Positions 47,570 to 56,791 of a stretch of 64,000 nucleotides of DNA are shown here, piece by piece. Every line of letters begins with the position of its first letter. Within the stretch, counting starts at the first letter, position 1. Below the pieces are notes generated by a model, which was given only the letters and a program-made list of their open reading frames with translations, was not told the origin of the DNA and searched no databases. The DNA comes from Lysinibacillus sp. PLM2 (GTDB lineage: Bacteria > Bacillota > Bacilli > Bacillales_A > Planococcaceae). A program made the translations under genes and the position numbers. The stretch spans positions 2,230,001 through 2,294,000 of the forward strand of contig AP025689.1 in assembly GCA_023168345.1 (NCBI GenBank). Reading direction: 5' to 3'.

Positions 47570-48361
47570 CTATTTAACTGCTTTAGCGTAATGCACAGCT
47601 AACTCGTATGCAATGGCAGTATAATCACCGGGCTTTAATATACCTTTATTATGATTTTCAATCCAAACTGGCTGATATCCCAATTCCGCTACTGCTTTTT
47701 CTACTAATAGTTTTTTTGTGGACGGTGATGCTGTACGCATTTCAAATTTTTCTCGCATAGTTGGTGAGTAGAAATCCATCTCATCATCTCCATTTCGTCT
47801 CAGTCCTAGATAATTTGCAAGTGCTTGAGCGATTAATTTACCAGCGTTTTCTAGCACGTTATTGTCTCGTAGCTTTACAATGTCGATTCGACTGTCCATA
47901 AAACCGCCCTCAATTAATATTGCTGGCATTACCGTTTCGCGTACAATGTGTAAATCCTTTTCCTTAATCCCTCTATCAGTTAATCCATAAGCTTTAACTA
48001 CAGATGGATGAATCGCTTTAGCAAGTTCTCCACTTTTCTTGTTCATGTTTCCTAGATAAACATACGTCTCTACACCGCCCCAATTACCCCATTCTGCTGT
48101 ATTTGCATTGTGGTGGAATGAGATATAAAAATCAGCGCCCCAAGAATTTGCGCCATCCGTCCTTACATCTAATGGTACATCTCGTTGTCCAGTTGGGTCG
48201 TCAAACCTTTTCGAAGCAACACCGCTATAGTGTGATAATTCGTTCGCAAATGCTTTAGCTACAACATTGTTAAATGTCCATTCGCGTTCATCATCTGGAG
48301 TGCGTTTACCTGGTGTATTGATTCCGTGACCAGCATCGTAACCAATTTTGATAAGTGTCAT
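47570..48361 (-). CDS. Phage endolysin, N-acetylmuramoyl-L-alanine amidase
   Basis: Amidase_3 zinc enzyme cutting the bond between muramic acid and the stem peptide. 263 residues: catalytic domain 1-185 with zinc ligands His12 (DAGHG), Glu27 and His83 (SFHHNA), and catalytic Glu in ILIEGGF; a C-terminal region (190-263) that probably targets the cell wall. No signal peptide, so it relies on the adjacent holin. Its start overlaps the holin stop. Confidence 0.93.
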   Translation of the reverse strand: MTLIKIGYDAGHGINTPGKRTPDDEREWTFNNVVAKAFANELSHYSGVASKRFDDPTGQRDVPLDVRTDGANSWGADFYISFHHNANTAEWGNWGGVETYVYLGNMNKKSGELAKAIHPSVVKAYGLTDRGIKEKDLHIVRETVMPAILIEGGFMDSRIDIVKLRDNNVLENAGKLIAQALANYLGLRRNGDDEMDFYSPTMREKFEMRTASPSTKKLLVEKAVAELGYQPVWIENHNKGILKPGDYTAIAYELAVHYAKAVK

Positions 48362-48768
48362 TATTTATCACCATCTTTATGATTATTAAAAATCTCCAAT
48401 GCTTTTTTAATTGGAGCAGGCATGTCTAAACCAATTTTCGCACTGTTTTCACCAAGCGAAATCAACTCGTTAATGATAAACAAAAGAGCCACCCCATCTG
48501 GAATCACTTGTCCAATGGAATAGCCCATATCTAATAAAACTATATATACGAGATTTGCAACGACAATCCATACCCACATCATGCATTTTTTTACAACACC
48601 TTGATATCCTCTTTGACTTGATAATGTACCCCAATTTGCCGCCATTCCAGTAACAAAATCTAAGATGTTAAAAATTAATAATACCGTTAATAACATGCCC
48701 CAACCCCCAATTGTCCACGATATAACCCCGCCAATTACTGATAATACGCTTTTGATTGCTGTTTCCAT
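48361..48768 (-). CDS. Phage holin (Phage_holin_4 family)
   Basis: 135-residue holin of the toxin-secretion/phage-lysis type: three to four hydrophobic segments (about 5-20, 23-42, 66-82, 88-102), with FNILDFVTGMAANW typical of the family and a charged C-terminus. Cell lysis partner of the overlapping amidase. Distinct in family from the orphan holin at 4804-5112. Confidence 0.9.
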   Translation of the reverse strand: METAIKSVLSVIGGVISWTIGGWGMLLTVLLIFNILDFVTGMAANWGTLSSQRGYQGVVKKCMMWVWIVVANLVYIVLLDMGYSIGQVIPDGVALLFIINELISLGENSAKIGLDMPAPIKKALEIFNNHKDGDK

Positions 48769-48797
48769 ATTTACTCTCCTTTTTGATAAAATAAAAA

Positions 48798-48818
48798 CCC
48801 TCCACCGATTGTGGAAGG
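48798..48818 (-). terminator. Hairpin between the 65-aa gene and the holin
   Basis: Minus-strand CCTTCCAC / GTGGAGGG followed by T5A T4. It would partly or fully stop late transcription before the lysis genes. Confidence 0.75.
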
Positions 48819-48823
48819 CTAAA

Positions 48824-49021
48824 CTAGCTAGCTTGTTCTTCTGTTTTTTCTACAACAGGTGTAATTGAGTTAATGATATTTTTATTGATAATCGCATTAC
48901 CAAAATTCACGAAATTAATTGCACGATCATTTAAAGCTTTTGTAAATGTTTCTGCGTTAAATCCTGTAACTCCAGTAAGATTCAACACTTGTCCATTATT
49001 TAATTGCACTTGATAATCCAT
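48824..49021 (-). CDS. Small phage protein, unknown
   Basis: 65 residues: VQLNNGQVLNLTGVTGFNAE, then a helical/beta segment ending in an acidic tail. No family recognised; position between tail and holin genes is common for small accessory structural proteins. It begins 16 bases after the tail gene and is followed by an intrinsic terminator. Confidence 0.65.
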   Translation of the reverse strand: MDYQVQLNNGQVLNLTGVTGFNAETFTKALNDRAINFVNFGNAIINKNIINSITPVVEKTEEQAS

Positions 49022-49037
49022 TTAAATCTCTCCTTTT

Positions 49038-50711
49038 TTATAGTTCAGTGGCATCTATTGTTGCTACAGCGTTCCCATTCAACCGTATATACAATCTATT
49101 TGCCGACGAGCTGTATGCCAGTCCTAATCCGCTTGTTGACGATTCCACAGCCCCATCTAATTCTGCTCCACCAAAATCGATACGTTGCGCTACAAATTCA
49201 ATGTCATTCCACGCTTCCATCGTTATATCACCGCTACTAGAAGCGCTAATCCAACAACCTGTAGCTGGGAATCGTAGTCTACCACCGCTTGACCCATACA
49301 TTGTAATATTTGAACCGACCTGAATATCTTCGGTCAGTAGTAATCTTCCTGCTGTGATTGTTCCCATATTCCCGCTAATATCACTCAATACATTTACAGC
49401 ACCAACCAAATCGATGTTCCTTGCTTGGATTGTAGCAGTTGTGGAACTCAGATTGATTTTACTGATGATTTCGTTGCCGTTGAAATCTTCTTCGCTTACT
49501 TTTAATTCGATTTCATCTGCCATTTGCGTAATTTGAGATTGCATCGTGCCGATTGTTGTGCTTTGAGCGCTAACAGTCGACTGTATTTGATTAGCTTGTA
49601 TCTGTAAATTCGCTACATTACCTTCCACATTACTAACTTCTAATTCAATACTGTCTGCTTGAATTTCTAATGATGCTATGGATTGTCCGATTTCCTCTAC
49701 TTCTGCAGTGATACGGTCATTTGTTTGTTCAAATTTACTACGTGTTAGCTTAGCGTTTTGGGTAATGGCTACTCTTTGGGCTATCAAAATATCCTCTACT
49801 GTTTTTACAGTAGATTCCCCGACTGTTACGGTACTATCAGCGTAATTACGCTTTGTTGTTTTGCTCAAAATACGAGTTTGATACTCTAAATCAATTCCCT
49901 CATGGATAACCCATACGAAATCACCGACTTCCCCATCTACTTCCACAACGCTAACTTCAATAGCTTCTGGCAATGCATTTGGTATTTGAGTTGCTAAAAA
50001 CGACCTCATCTCATCAGCTGTGACATAATCATCTGTTTCAACTGGATCTGCTACTCGGACACCAATACGAGGATGATTAGCTAAAGGACTTGTGTAAGTA
50101 ACATCAATTGTCCTGTCACTGTTATATCCTCGTATTTGTGTTTTTATTGTGATAGTATCAATACTTTTATTAATATCAGCAATATTGTATTTGTATCGAT
50201 ATTGTAGATCGTTATCTTCACCGATGATTTTTCCAAAGCGAACTACTTTACCAGGTAAAATTTTGCGTTCACATTTAAAGGCAGCAAGAATCGTATTAAC
50301 TAACTCTATAATATTTGCTTGACCAAAATTCGGAATCACTTGAGATTGACCACTTAAATCGTCATCGATTGTGTAAGACCATCCAGTACCAGCAAATATA
50401 AAATCTAAAAATTGCTCGATTGTTCGAGTTCCACCAAATACATTTTCTTGCCTTATATCTACTAAATCAAAATAGATATGTGTGGCAGTTGATGACTTAC
50501 TATTACCGTTTTGCTGATACTGCTTTACTTTGTACTCATGGCCATCTTCATCTTCAACAAGCACTTCCCAATCTAATAGATCGTGACCAACATTTTGAGC
50601 AAAATTAAAAGAGCTAAAAGAGATTTGTAATGTCCCATTCCGCTCTTCTGTTTTTTCATAATTCGATTCTAAAATTGGCTCGGTTTGATTTCCATTTGTT
50701 ATGATTAGCAC
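49038..50711 (-). CDS. Phage tail protein (prophage tail/endopeptidase type)
   Basis: 557 residues. The N-terminal half (1-270) resembles the Prophage_tail/Tal hub domain (base-plate hub, with FLDFIFAGTGWSYTID), followed by a coiled-coil region with heptad-like SKFEQTNDRITAEVEEIGQS (about 318-400) and a Gly/Ser-rich beta C-terminus (from 440) with GGRLRFPATGCW and an AELDGAVESS tail. Likely tail-tip/receptor-contact protein. It follows the cassette at 50.8-51.4 kb. Confidence 0.8.
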   Translation of the reverse strand: MLIITNGNQTEPILESNYEKTEERNGTLQISFSSFNFAQNVGHDLLDWEVLVEDEDGHEYKVKQYQQNGNSKSSTATHIYFDLVDIRQENVFGGTRTIEQFLDFIFAGTGWSYTIDDDLSGQSQVIPNFGQANIIELVNTILAAFKCERKILPGKVVRFGKIIGEDNDLQYRYKYNIADINKSIDTITIKTQIRGYNSDRTIDVTYTSPLANHPRIGVRVADPVETDDYVTADEMRSFLATQIPNALPEAIEVSVVEVDGEVGDFVWVIHEGIDLEYQTRILSKTTKRNYADSTVTVGESTVKTVEDILIAQRVAITQNAKLTRSKFEQTNDRITAEVEEIGQSIASLEIQADSIELEVSNVEGNVANLQIQANQIQSTVSAQSTTIGTMQSQITQMADEIELKVSEEDFNGNEIISKINLSSTTATIQARNIDLVGAVNVLSDISGNMGTITAGRLLLTEDIQVGSNITMYGSSGGRLRFPATGCWISASSSGDITMEAWNDIEFVAQRIDFGGAELDGAVESSTSGLGLAYSSSANRLYIRLNGNAVATIDATEL

Positions 50712-50741
50712 ATTTACCTCACCGCCTTTAATTTAATATAA

Positions 50742-50767
50742 AAAGCACCCTCGTGTGAGAGTGCTTT
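50742..50767 (-). terminator. Hairpin ending in GGTGCTTTTT, downstream of the mini-cassette
   Basis: Minus-strand AAAGCACTCTC / GAGGGTGCTTT with a G-U pair, followed by further T. It lies upstream of the tail gene at 49038-50711. Confidence 0.75.
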
Positions 50768-50903
50768 ATTAAATATTTGATATTTTGTTAACCTTAAAGT
50801 TACTGCACACTTTGAGACTTACCTTGAATATGCTTGAAAACCTTGATATATCAACATTTATAACCACTTTTATCTATGAATATTTAAAAATGTACAGTAA
50901 AAA

Positions 50904-51092
50904 TTAGTGTCTGTAATATACTTTTTCGACTTGTGCATGAGTCCATGGATTGTATTTGTGATGTTCCCATAATTCGTTTTCTCTTTTAATTTCGTTAACT
51001 GCTTCTTCATAATTTTCTTTTGTTCCACTGCGAGCAACTACCTTTTCACCGCTAAAAAATACAGCTTGGTACCCAACTTTTAATTCTGCCAT
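50904..51092 (-). CDS. Small cassette protein, unknown
   Basis: 62 residues from an ATG preceded by AAGGAG: MAELKVGYQAVFFSG..., a beta-rich start, then an acidic helix. Not recognised. Part of the direct-repeat-flanked mini-cassette, downstream of the RHH-like gene. Confidence 0.65.
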   Translation of the reverse strand: MAELKVGYQAVFFSGEKVVARSGTKENYEEAVNEIKRENELWEHHKYNPWTHAQVEKVYYRH

Positions 51093-51121
51093 GTTCTCAT
51101 TCTCCTTTTTAGTTAAAATAA

Positions 51122-51146
51122 AAAGCACCGCTATTAACGGCGCTTT
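51122..51146 (-). terminator. Hairpin ending in CGGTGCTTTTT, inside the mini-cassette
   Basis: Minus-strand AAAGCGCCG / CGGTGCTTT with one G-U pair, then T-rich. It overlaps the end of the RHH-like gene. Confidence 0.7.
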
Positions 51147-51313
51147 CTCTCTTCTTTTATTCTTTCAAGTTCTTTCTGATCTTCAATAAACTCTTTCATC
51201 TGTGCATTTATCCAAGGTGATATTTTAATCCCATACTTTGCTGCATACTTACAAAATTCTTCGTATACCTCAGGATCAAGCGATATATTGTGTCGTGACA
51301 TTGCAGCCAACAT
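51134..51313 (-). CDS. Ribbon-helix-helix-like small protein
   Basis: 59 residues with the pattern NISLDPEVYEEFCKYAAKYG followed by KISPWINAQMKEFIED and a charged tail, similar to CopG/Arc-type DNA-binding proteins. The second ATG is correctly spaced from AAAGGAG. Possibly a repressor of the mini-cassette or of late genes; this is inference. Confidence 0.6.
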   Translation of the reverse strand: MLAAMSRHNISLDPEVYEEFCKYAAKYGIKISPWINAQMKEFIEDQKELERIKEERKRR

Positions 51314-51414
51314 TCCCATCTCCTTTACTTAAAAAGTCCTATGGGAATATTGTCCAATAATGATAAATATTTATCAATACATACTAATACACATTACTGC
51401 GCACTTTGAGACAA

Positions 51415-53508
51415 TTAAATTATATTAAACACAATATCACTAGGTATATTTTTACCAACAAAATTTTCTATCGTAATTCTACCACTAGTTTTAGAGATAT
51501 CATCACAACTAATTCCTTTTGTCCTACTGTCTCCACCGCTACAATTTATTAATACTACTTTTCCATCATTAGTTTCTAAATCTTCAAACCGAAATGCAGT
51601 TTTATTATCAGCAGTATCATCATCTATTAAGCTTTCATTCATGTTGCAATCGACGCAAATTGAATAACATCCTTGTATATCAGCGAGTACGGGACCTTTT
51701 GATTTTCTACCCACCGATCCAACTCTTAAAATTGACATACCTTCATGTGCTGTTGTGCAATTATTAATACTGTTTGTGTCATTTACTCCACAATTTTCAG
51801 CTAAACAATTATATTCAAAGATGAAACAATTACCACCGAGTGTAGCGTGATAATTAAATCCATCTCTAGCAATATCGATAGCTTTACAGTTAAATAACCA
51901 CATCGAAGCAAGATTATCACAAGCAATTCCATTAGCTGATGTTCCACTAGATGAATGAAGCGTAATATTATCTAATATAACCTTACCGCTTCCATCAACA
52001 CTTGAGAAAAAGCATGGTTTAGAAATAGTGTTTGATAATAATGTAAAATTTTTCATACTGAACGTAACGTTAGAACCTATATTTGGCTGTAATGTTGTTG
52101 CTTGTACTGTAACAAATATCTCTCCTTGTATAGGTATAGAATTATTCAATCTATGCACATAAACCTTACTACCGTCTGTATACCAGCTCCCAAAGGTTGC
52201 TTGACATTCAGCCAAAGTTGATAATTCAATATATTTCGTTGGTAAACCATAAATAGATTTTACAGTTGTATCGAAAACAGCAGCAGCACTACTTCTTGTA
52301 GCACTATACACACCATTACCCTCATCAGTCCATGATAATGCTGGCTCTATAGAGCCAGCGTAAACATTTTCTTTTTCTCCGACAATAGCGTAATCTTTTG
52401 TTATCGAATAAGTATCACTTATTGCTAACTGACTTCTTTCAATATAATCACCTAAAATTATCAATTTTGCTTTCGTTATACTTGGATTTGATTCAATTTC
52501 TTGTATAGTAGAGTAAACATTCTTTTTCGGTGTTTCTTTTGTAGTTCCGTTATTAGATTGAATACCATTAACCCCGTCAATATAAAAAATTGTATAATCA
52601 CTTGTTAGTGATTCAAAGTTAAAGGTGTGTTTTATTTTACCATCAACATCTCTATACAAATCGAAATTTAAATTGTGTTCGAAATCTGATGGTAATTCCA
52701 TTTTGCCATATTTTAAAGAACCTATTAGTCCAAGATTTTTACTTTCTACCAAGTGTGCAGTAAGTGTTTGCTCTGCTGTTGCAAGATTATTATTAGTAGT
52801 CTCTAAATCTGTTTGACTAGCTGCCCCAATCGAACTAGGAGTTAATTCAACATTTCCATTTTCATCTGGTGAAACTCCATTTACTGTACTTACAGCACCT
52901 TGGCCATCCACACCATCGCGTATTAAGAGTCTCCAATTCACTCCATCATCGGTAGGTGTAACACCGACTAAGCCATCTTTCAAAGCAATGTAGACTGCTT
53001 TTTCATAACGGACCATATTGTTTTTGTCATAGGTTGCAGTTGGATCATAAACACCAAACATTCCGAGTTCGCTGACAAAATTCTGCATGTTAGTAATAGC
53101 ATCCAGTGCATTTGATGTCGCTATTAGAGCATCACTTGTTGCAGTATTTGCATTTGTTGTTGCTGTTTCTGCATTAGTGATGGCTGTTTGCATTTCAGTG
53201 AGTTTATTCGATATGTTAGTCAAAGCCGATTGTAACTCACTATTTAAATTGTCAATTGCTTGTTGAGTAGCGGTGTCATTATCAGTTATTGATTGTTGTA
53301 CTTGTTGTTCTAAAGCTGCCACTGTATCGTTTGCATTTGCAATGGCATCTTCAAGCGCTTGGAGTATTTCTTCAACACTAACGTCACCGCTTAAAATATT
53401 AATCTGTGATTGTAATCTATTACATTCAGCAATAATTCGTTGCCAGTTTTCATTGATTTTATTTCTTTCTTGCCTGCTAATTGGTGATAACGTAGTATTT
53501 AATATCAA
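51415..53508 (-). CDS. Phage tail spike/fibre-like protein
   Basis: 697 residues. N-terminus MILNTTLSPISRQERNKINE, a long coiled-coil/low-complexity region with repeats of T-x-A-N-A-x-T (about 50-145), a carbohydrate-binding-like module (about 150-200, YDPTATYDKNNMVRYEKAV), a tail-repeat (VNGVSPDENGNVELT) and a C-terminal domain (about 300-697) rich in beta strands that resembles a pectate-lyase-type right-handed helix. Probably the receptor-binding base-plate upper/spike protein. Enzymatic activity cannot be read from the sequence. Confidence 0.75.
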   Translation of the reverse strand: MILNTTLSPISRQERNKINENWQRIIAECNRLQSQINILSGDVSVEEILQALEDAIANANDTVAALEQQVQQSITDNDTATQQAIDNLNSELQSALTNISNKLTEMQTAITNAETATTNANTATSDALIATSNALDAITNMQNFVSELGMFGVYDPTATYDKNNMVRYEKAVYIALKDGLVGVTPTDDGVNWRLLIRDGVDGQGAVSTVNGVSPDENGNVELTPSSIGAASQTDLETTNNNLATAEQTLTAHLVESKNLGLIGSLKYGKMELPSDFEHNLNFDLYRDVDGKIKHTFNFESLTSDYTIFYIDGVNGIQSNNGTTKETPKKNVYSTIQEIESNPSITKAKLIILGDYIERSQLAISDTYSITKDYAIVGEKENVYAGSIEPALSWTDEGNGVYSATRSSAAAVFDTTVKSIYGLPTKYIELSTLAECQATFGSWYTDGSKVYVHRLNNSIPIQGEIFVTVQATTLQPNIGSNVTFSMKNFTLLSNTISKPCFFSSVDGSGKVILDNITLHSSSGTSANGIACDNLASMWLFNCKAIDIARDGFNYHATLGGNCFIFEYNCLAENCGVNDTNSINNCTTAHEGMSILRVGSVGRKSKGPVLADIQGCYSICVDCNMNESLIDDDTADNKTAFRFEDLETNDGKVVLINCSGGDSRTKGISCDDISKTSGRITIENFVGKNIPSDIVFNII

Positions 53509-53519
53509 TTATCTCACCT

Positions 53520-54326
53520 CTACTTATATAAAAATCTAAAATTAAAAGCGATACTCGATAAAGTACCGCCTTCCACAGTTATAGAATTGTTACCGACTGC
53601 TAAAGTTAACAGTTTTTTGTTTGTATTCTTAAAATCGGAAATGCCATTTTTTAATGTCCTGATACCCTTCAACACCAATTCATCTGTGGAGGACAACGTA
53701 CTTTTATATTGATAAATATCGCCAGTCGTTTCATTCCTAATTGTTAGCCCGTTAGGAAATTCACCTTTGACGATTATCTCTAATTCACTTTCGCATGGAT
53801 CTATTGGTACGTTACCAAGATTCTTAACTACAAATAAATTTGTATTGAATGTATAAGTTAAATCTTCATCCCAATCGATAGTGCCATTCCAACCGAATTT
53901 ATTTACGTCCCACTCTTTAATTGTGGAAGTATCTGCAATCGATTCGGCATATTTATCAACTGTTCTAAAATCCACCGTAAATGGTTCCATTCTTGGATTC
54001 GGCTCTGTTGCAAATTGTTGTGCCAATTTTACTTTCCATCGTTTATAAGGCTCGCGTTTAAAGATGATATAAAATGCGTCATCTCTAGTAAATAGCTCGT
54101 TTAATTCATCACGTAATAAGTAGTAATCATAAATGTCTTGAGCGATATACAATAATTCGACAGATATAGTTCTATTTAAGATTGTCGTTTGAGTTATGAT
54201 ATCGCCCCTGCCCTCCACAGTTGCGGTATCATGACTAATTTCTGCGCTAGGTATACGATGAAATAACCGTTTCAAACTATAATCAGCTATATCAAAGCGA
54301 GTGCCATTCAATAATTCGATTATCAT
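53520..54326 (-). CDS. Distal tail protein (Dit)
   Basis: 268 residues of the phage tail family (PF05709): N-terminal belt domain (1-125) with RDDAFYIIFKREPYKRW and a C-terminal galectin-like domain (about 135-268) with NLGNVPIDPC and VGNNSITVEGG. It forms the hub between tail tube and base plate. It starts 4 bases inside the tape-measure gene end. Confidence 0.85.
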   Translation of the reverse strand: MIIELLNGTRFDIADYSLKRLFHRIPSAEISHDTATVEGRGDIITQTTILNRTISVELLYIAQDIYDYYLLRDELNELFTRDDAFYIIFKREPYKRWKVKLAQQFATEPNPRMEPFTVDFRTVDKYAESIADTSTIKEWDVNKFGWNGTIDWDEDLTYTFNTNLFVVKNLGNVPIDPCESELEIIVKGEFPNGLTIRNETTGDIYQYKSTLSSTDELVLKGIRTLKNGISDFKNTNKKLLTLAVGNNSITVEGGTLSSIAFNFRFLYK

Positions 54327-56515
54327 AATGACACCCCATTTGTAAGAGCTCTTAAGTTGGCATTACTGTATTGTTTCCCACTCACAACATCCACGACTGA
54401 TTCTCCTATTACACGACCATCTAGCACAGACTGTACTACTATGATTTGTGGACCTTGTTGGGCTCCTAACATTTGTTTTGTTTTATCATTTGAGTATACT
54501 TTTGATCCAGTTGGCATTTGTACTAATTCGGGACCCTTTTCTCCAACAATCGCTAATCCACCTTTAAAGTAATTTGTACCTTTTGCTAGCATGGGTATTT
54601 TGGGTAAGTTGATACCCATACCGCCAATGGCAGGTACCCAGTCAGGTACTTGTATTGAATTCAATCCATCGATTACACCATTGATCATTGAAATAATAGC
54701 GTTAATTGGAGCCTTTGCAATATTAATCAGACCATTAAATACTCCCGAGAATATTGAAGATATTCCATTCCAAACCTTTTCCCAATTTCCTGTGAATACA
54801 CCACTAACGAAATCAATGATCCCATTTAGAATGGGTTTTAAAGTTCCATTCCAAATTTGACCTATTAAGTTAAATGCATTCGAAACTACACTTCCTATTG
54901 TGCTAAATACTACCTTAAATACTGGCATTAAATTTTCGCGTATAAAATTTATGATGAATATTAACACAGGATGTAAAATACTCGTCCACAAGTTTTTTAT
55001 GACTTCAAAAGCACCTTTAACTATATCCGATATCGCTTTAAATCCAGCTTCAAATGCTGGTTGTAGTGTATCTACAATCATTTTTACAAATTCATCGAAT
55101 AAAGGTTTTAGATGTTCGTTCCATATCGCTAAAATATCGTCTTTAAAAGTTACAAAAATAACAATAATACCTGCTATTGCAGCTACTACTAAACCTATCG
55201 GACCTAATAGAGCTGACAACGATGCTCCAAACCCAGCTGTTGCAGCACCAGTTGAAGCAGCTGCGGCTCCAGTACCTGTAAAAATTCCAAGTAGAGGACC
55301 TAACAACGCGCTAACACTACTTATTATTGGCCCGAGAACTGTAAGCGCTCCGGCAATAGTAGTTATTGCTGCACCCACCATCAGTAATGTATTTGCTAAT
55401 TCTGGATTTTGCGCCATCCAAGTTGTTAACTGTGTAATAACTAGTGTAATAGCTGTAATTATTGGAGTTATTGCAACACCTAAGTCAGCTAATGATTTTT
55501 GCAATTCAACGTTTGCTGCATTTGATTCTGAAATTGCAGGATTTAATTCGTTATACTTTTCGGTTACTTTTGATAAACCGAGATCAGACATTGTTTGTAA
55601 AATTAAATTAGATTTTTCTCCCTCACTTTTTGTTTCTGCTAATTTTTCGTTAAATTCATCTAAATTAATTCCACTACGCTCTAATAGCTCTCCAAATTGG
55701 CCTACAGCTTTACCAGTTGCAAACGTCTCCTGGATTCCATCAGCAATACCTTCCGTTTTTAATGTATCGGAAAATTTGATTGCAGCACCGTTTACTTCAT
55801 CTATTACTTTTGATAATTGTTGGTCCGAAAATCCACTTGCTAATAAGTTGGATAATGTTTCAACTGCGCTATCCGTTTCCCCTGAAACTGATGCTACTCT
55901 CATGAATGCTTCTTCTACAAGCCCCATATCGCGACCAGCGAGTGTTGCATTTGTTTTTAGGCGAGCTAAGTCAGTGTTAAGTTCTTGTGTTCCAATTGCT
56001 ATACCACCAAGAGCTGCAGTAGCTCCAGCTGCACCAGCTTTAATACCATCGGCGATTTCCTTGCCAGCCTGTTTAGCAGCAGGACCAAGTTCCTTTAATT
56101 TGGATTTCATCTTATCAATTCCACTAGAATCAGCTTGCACATTGATTTTTGATTTTACCGTATCGGCTTGTTTTTTAAATGCTTTTAATTTTCCTTCGGT
56201 AATTTCAATTTCTCTTTGAAACTCGCGATAGGTTGATGTATCAATTTCTCCCGCTTTAAATTGTCTGTCTACTTCTGATTGAGCCCTTTTCAAAGTATCC
56301 AATCTTGTAGACGTATTGGAAATTGCGTCTTGTAGCACTTCGAATTTTTGTGCTAAAAGTGTTGTGTTACCTTCGTCAAATTTCAACGCACGGTTAATTT
56401 GTCCAAGTTCTTTCGTGGTGTTCGATGAAGCTTTATCAACATCCTGCAATGCTTTTTTTAACGGTTTGGAATCGCCATCTAATTCAATCGTAATTCCTTG
56501 TATACGCTTTGCCAT
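54323..56515 (-). CDS. Tape measure protein
   Basis: 730 residues setting tail length: N-terminal coiled-coil (about 12-130), a central region with Gly/Ala-rich hydrophobic segments (about 375-470) likely inserted in the membrane during DNA ejection, and a C-terminal part with SIQVPDWVPAIGG and MLAKGTNYFKGGLAIVGEKG, common in tape measures. The ATG follows AGGTGAG; a GTG three codons earlier is an alternative. Confidence 0.93.
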   Translation of the reverse strand: MAKRIQGITIELDGDSKPLKKALQDVDKASSNTTKELGQINRALKFDEGNTTLLAQKFEVLQDAISNTSTRLDTLKRAQSEVDRQFKAGEIDTSTYREFQREIEITEGKLKAFKKQADTVKSKINVQADSSGIDKMKSKLKELGPAAKQAGKEIADGIKAGAAGATAALGGIAIGTQELNTDLARLKTNATLAGRDMGLVEEAFMRVASVSGETDSAVETLSNLLASGFSDQQLSKVIDEVNGAAIKFSDTLKTEGIADGIQETFATGKAVGQFGELLERSGINLDEFNEKLAETKSEGEKSNLILQTMSDLGLSKVTEKYNELNPAISESNAANVELQKSLADLGVAITPIITAITLVITQLTTWMAQNPELANTLLMVGAAITTIAGALTVLGPIISSVSALLGPLLGIFTGTGAAAASTGAATAGFGASLSALLGPIGLVVAAIAGIIVIFVTFKDDILAIWNEHLKPLFDEFVKMIVDTLQPAFEAGFKAISDIVKGAFEVIKNLWTSILHPVLIFIINFIRENLMPVFKVVFSTIGSVVSNAFNLIGQIWNGTLKPILNGIIDFVSGVFTGNWEKVWNGISSIFSGVFNGLINIAKAPINAIISMINGVIDGLNSIQVPDWVPAIGGMGINLPKIPMLAKGTNYFKGGLAIVGEKGPELVQMPTGSKVYSNDKTKQMLGAQQGPQIIVVQSVLDGRVIGESVVDVVSGKQYSNANLRALTNGVSL

Positions 56516-56547
56516 TATTCTCACCTACCTTTGTTAAAGCAAATAAA

Positions 56548-56575
56548 AAAGCACCTCAAAAAAATGAGGTACTTT
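56548..56575 (-). terminator. Hairpin ending in GGTGCTTTTTT between chaperone and tape measure
   Basis: Minus-strand AAAGTACCTCA / TGAGGTGCTTT with one G-U pair, a 6-base loop and a T-run. It lies just after the chaperone extension stop. Confidence 0.75.
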
Positions 56576-56576
56576 A

Positions 56577-56780
56577 TCATCCAAAGAATCGATCTATATC
56601 TTCTTGTGTGGCTTGTCGTGCTTTAGGCTCTTTATTTGTATCATGTAAATCTAGGTAACTATCGATGTAATCAATACAATCACCATAGGTCATTTCCTCG
56701 AGATCGTCATTGGTTAATTTACATTTATAACAAAGTGCAAGAAATTCTTCTGTGGAAGGTAAGTCTTCTTCATTTTGCAC
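56577..56780 (-). CDS. Tail assembly chaperone, -1 frame extension (T part)
   Basis: 67 residues, acidic, QNEEDLPSTEEFLALCYKCK ... ATQEDIDRFFG. As a separate gene it would start at GTG with no SD. It lies exactly in the -1 frame of the upstream chaperone after a slippery A AAA AAC, so it is best read as the T extension of a GT fusion of about 189 residues, like lambda gpGT. Confidence 0.8.
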   Translation of the reverse strand: MQNEEDLPSTEEFLALCYKCKLTNDDLEEMTYGDCIDYIDSYLDLHDTNKEPKARQATQEDIDRFFG

Positions 56781-56791
56781 TATATTAGTTC

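Larger units (their letters stand above)
50800..51412. repeat. 19-bp direct repeats flanking a two-gene cassette
   Basis: TTACTGCACACTTTGAGAC at 50800-50818 and TTACTGCGCACTTTGAGAC at 51394-51412 differ by one base and are 594 bases apart. They enclose two small genes and one hairpin (51122-51146). The right copy abuts the stop codon of the upstream tail spike gene. Confidence 0.75.

Noticed and set aside
54900-56219. 439-codon plus-strand open frame opposite the tape measure gene
   Set aside because: It is the antisense of a coiled-coil, low-complexity gene; no SD, no recognisable domain, and the minus-strand gene is clearly real.
56577-56780. Independent start of the 67-aa chaperone frame at GTG
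   Set aside because: No SD before the GTG; the -1 frameshift at A AAA AAC explains the frame better.
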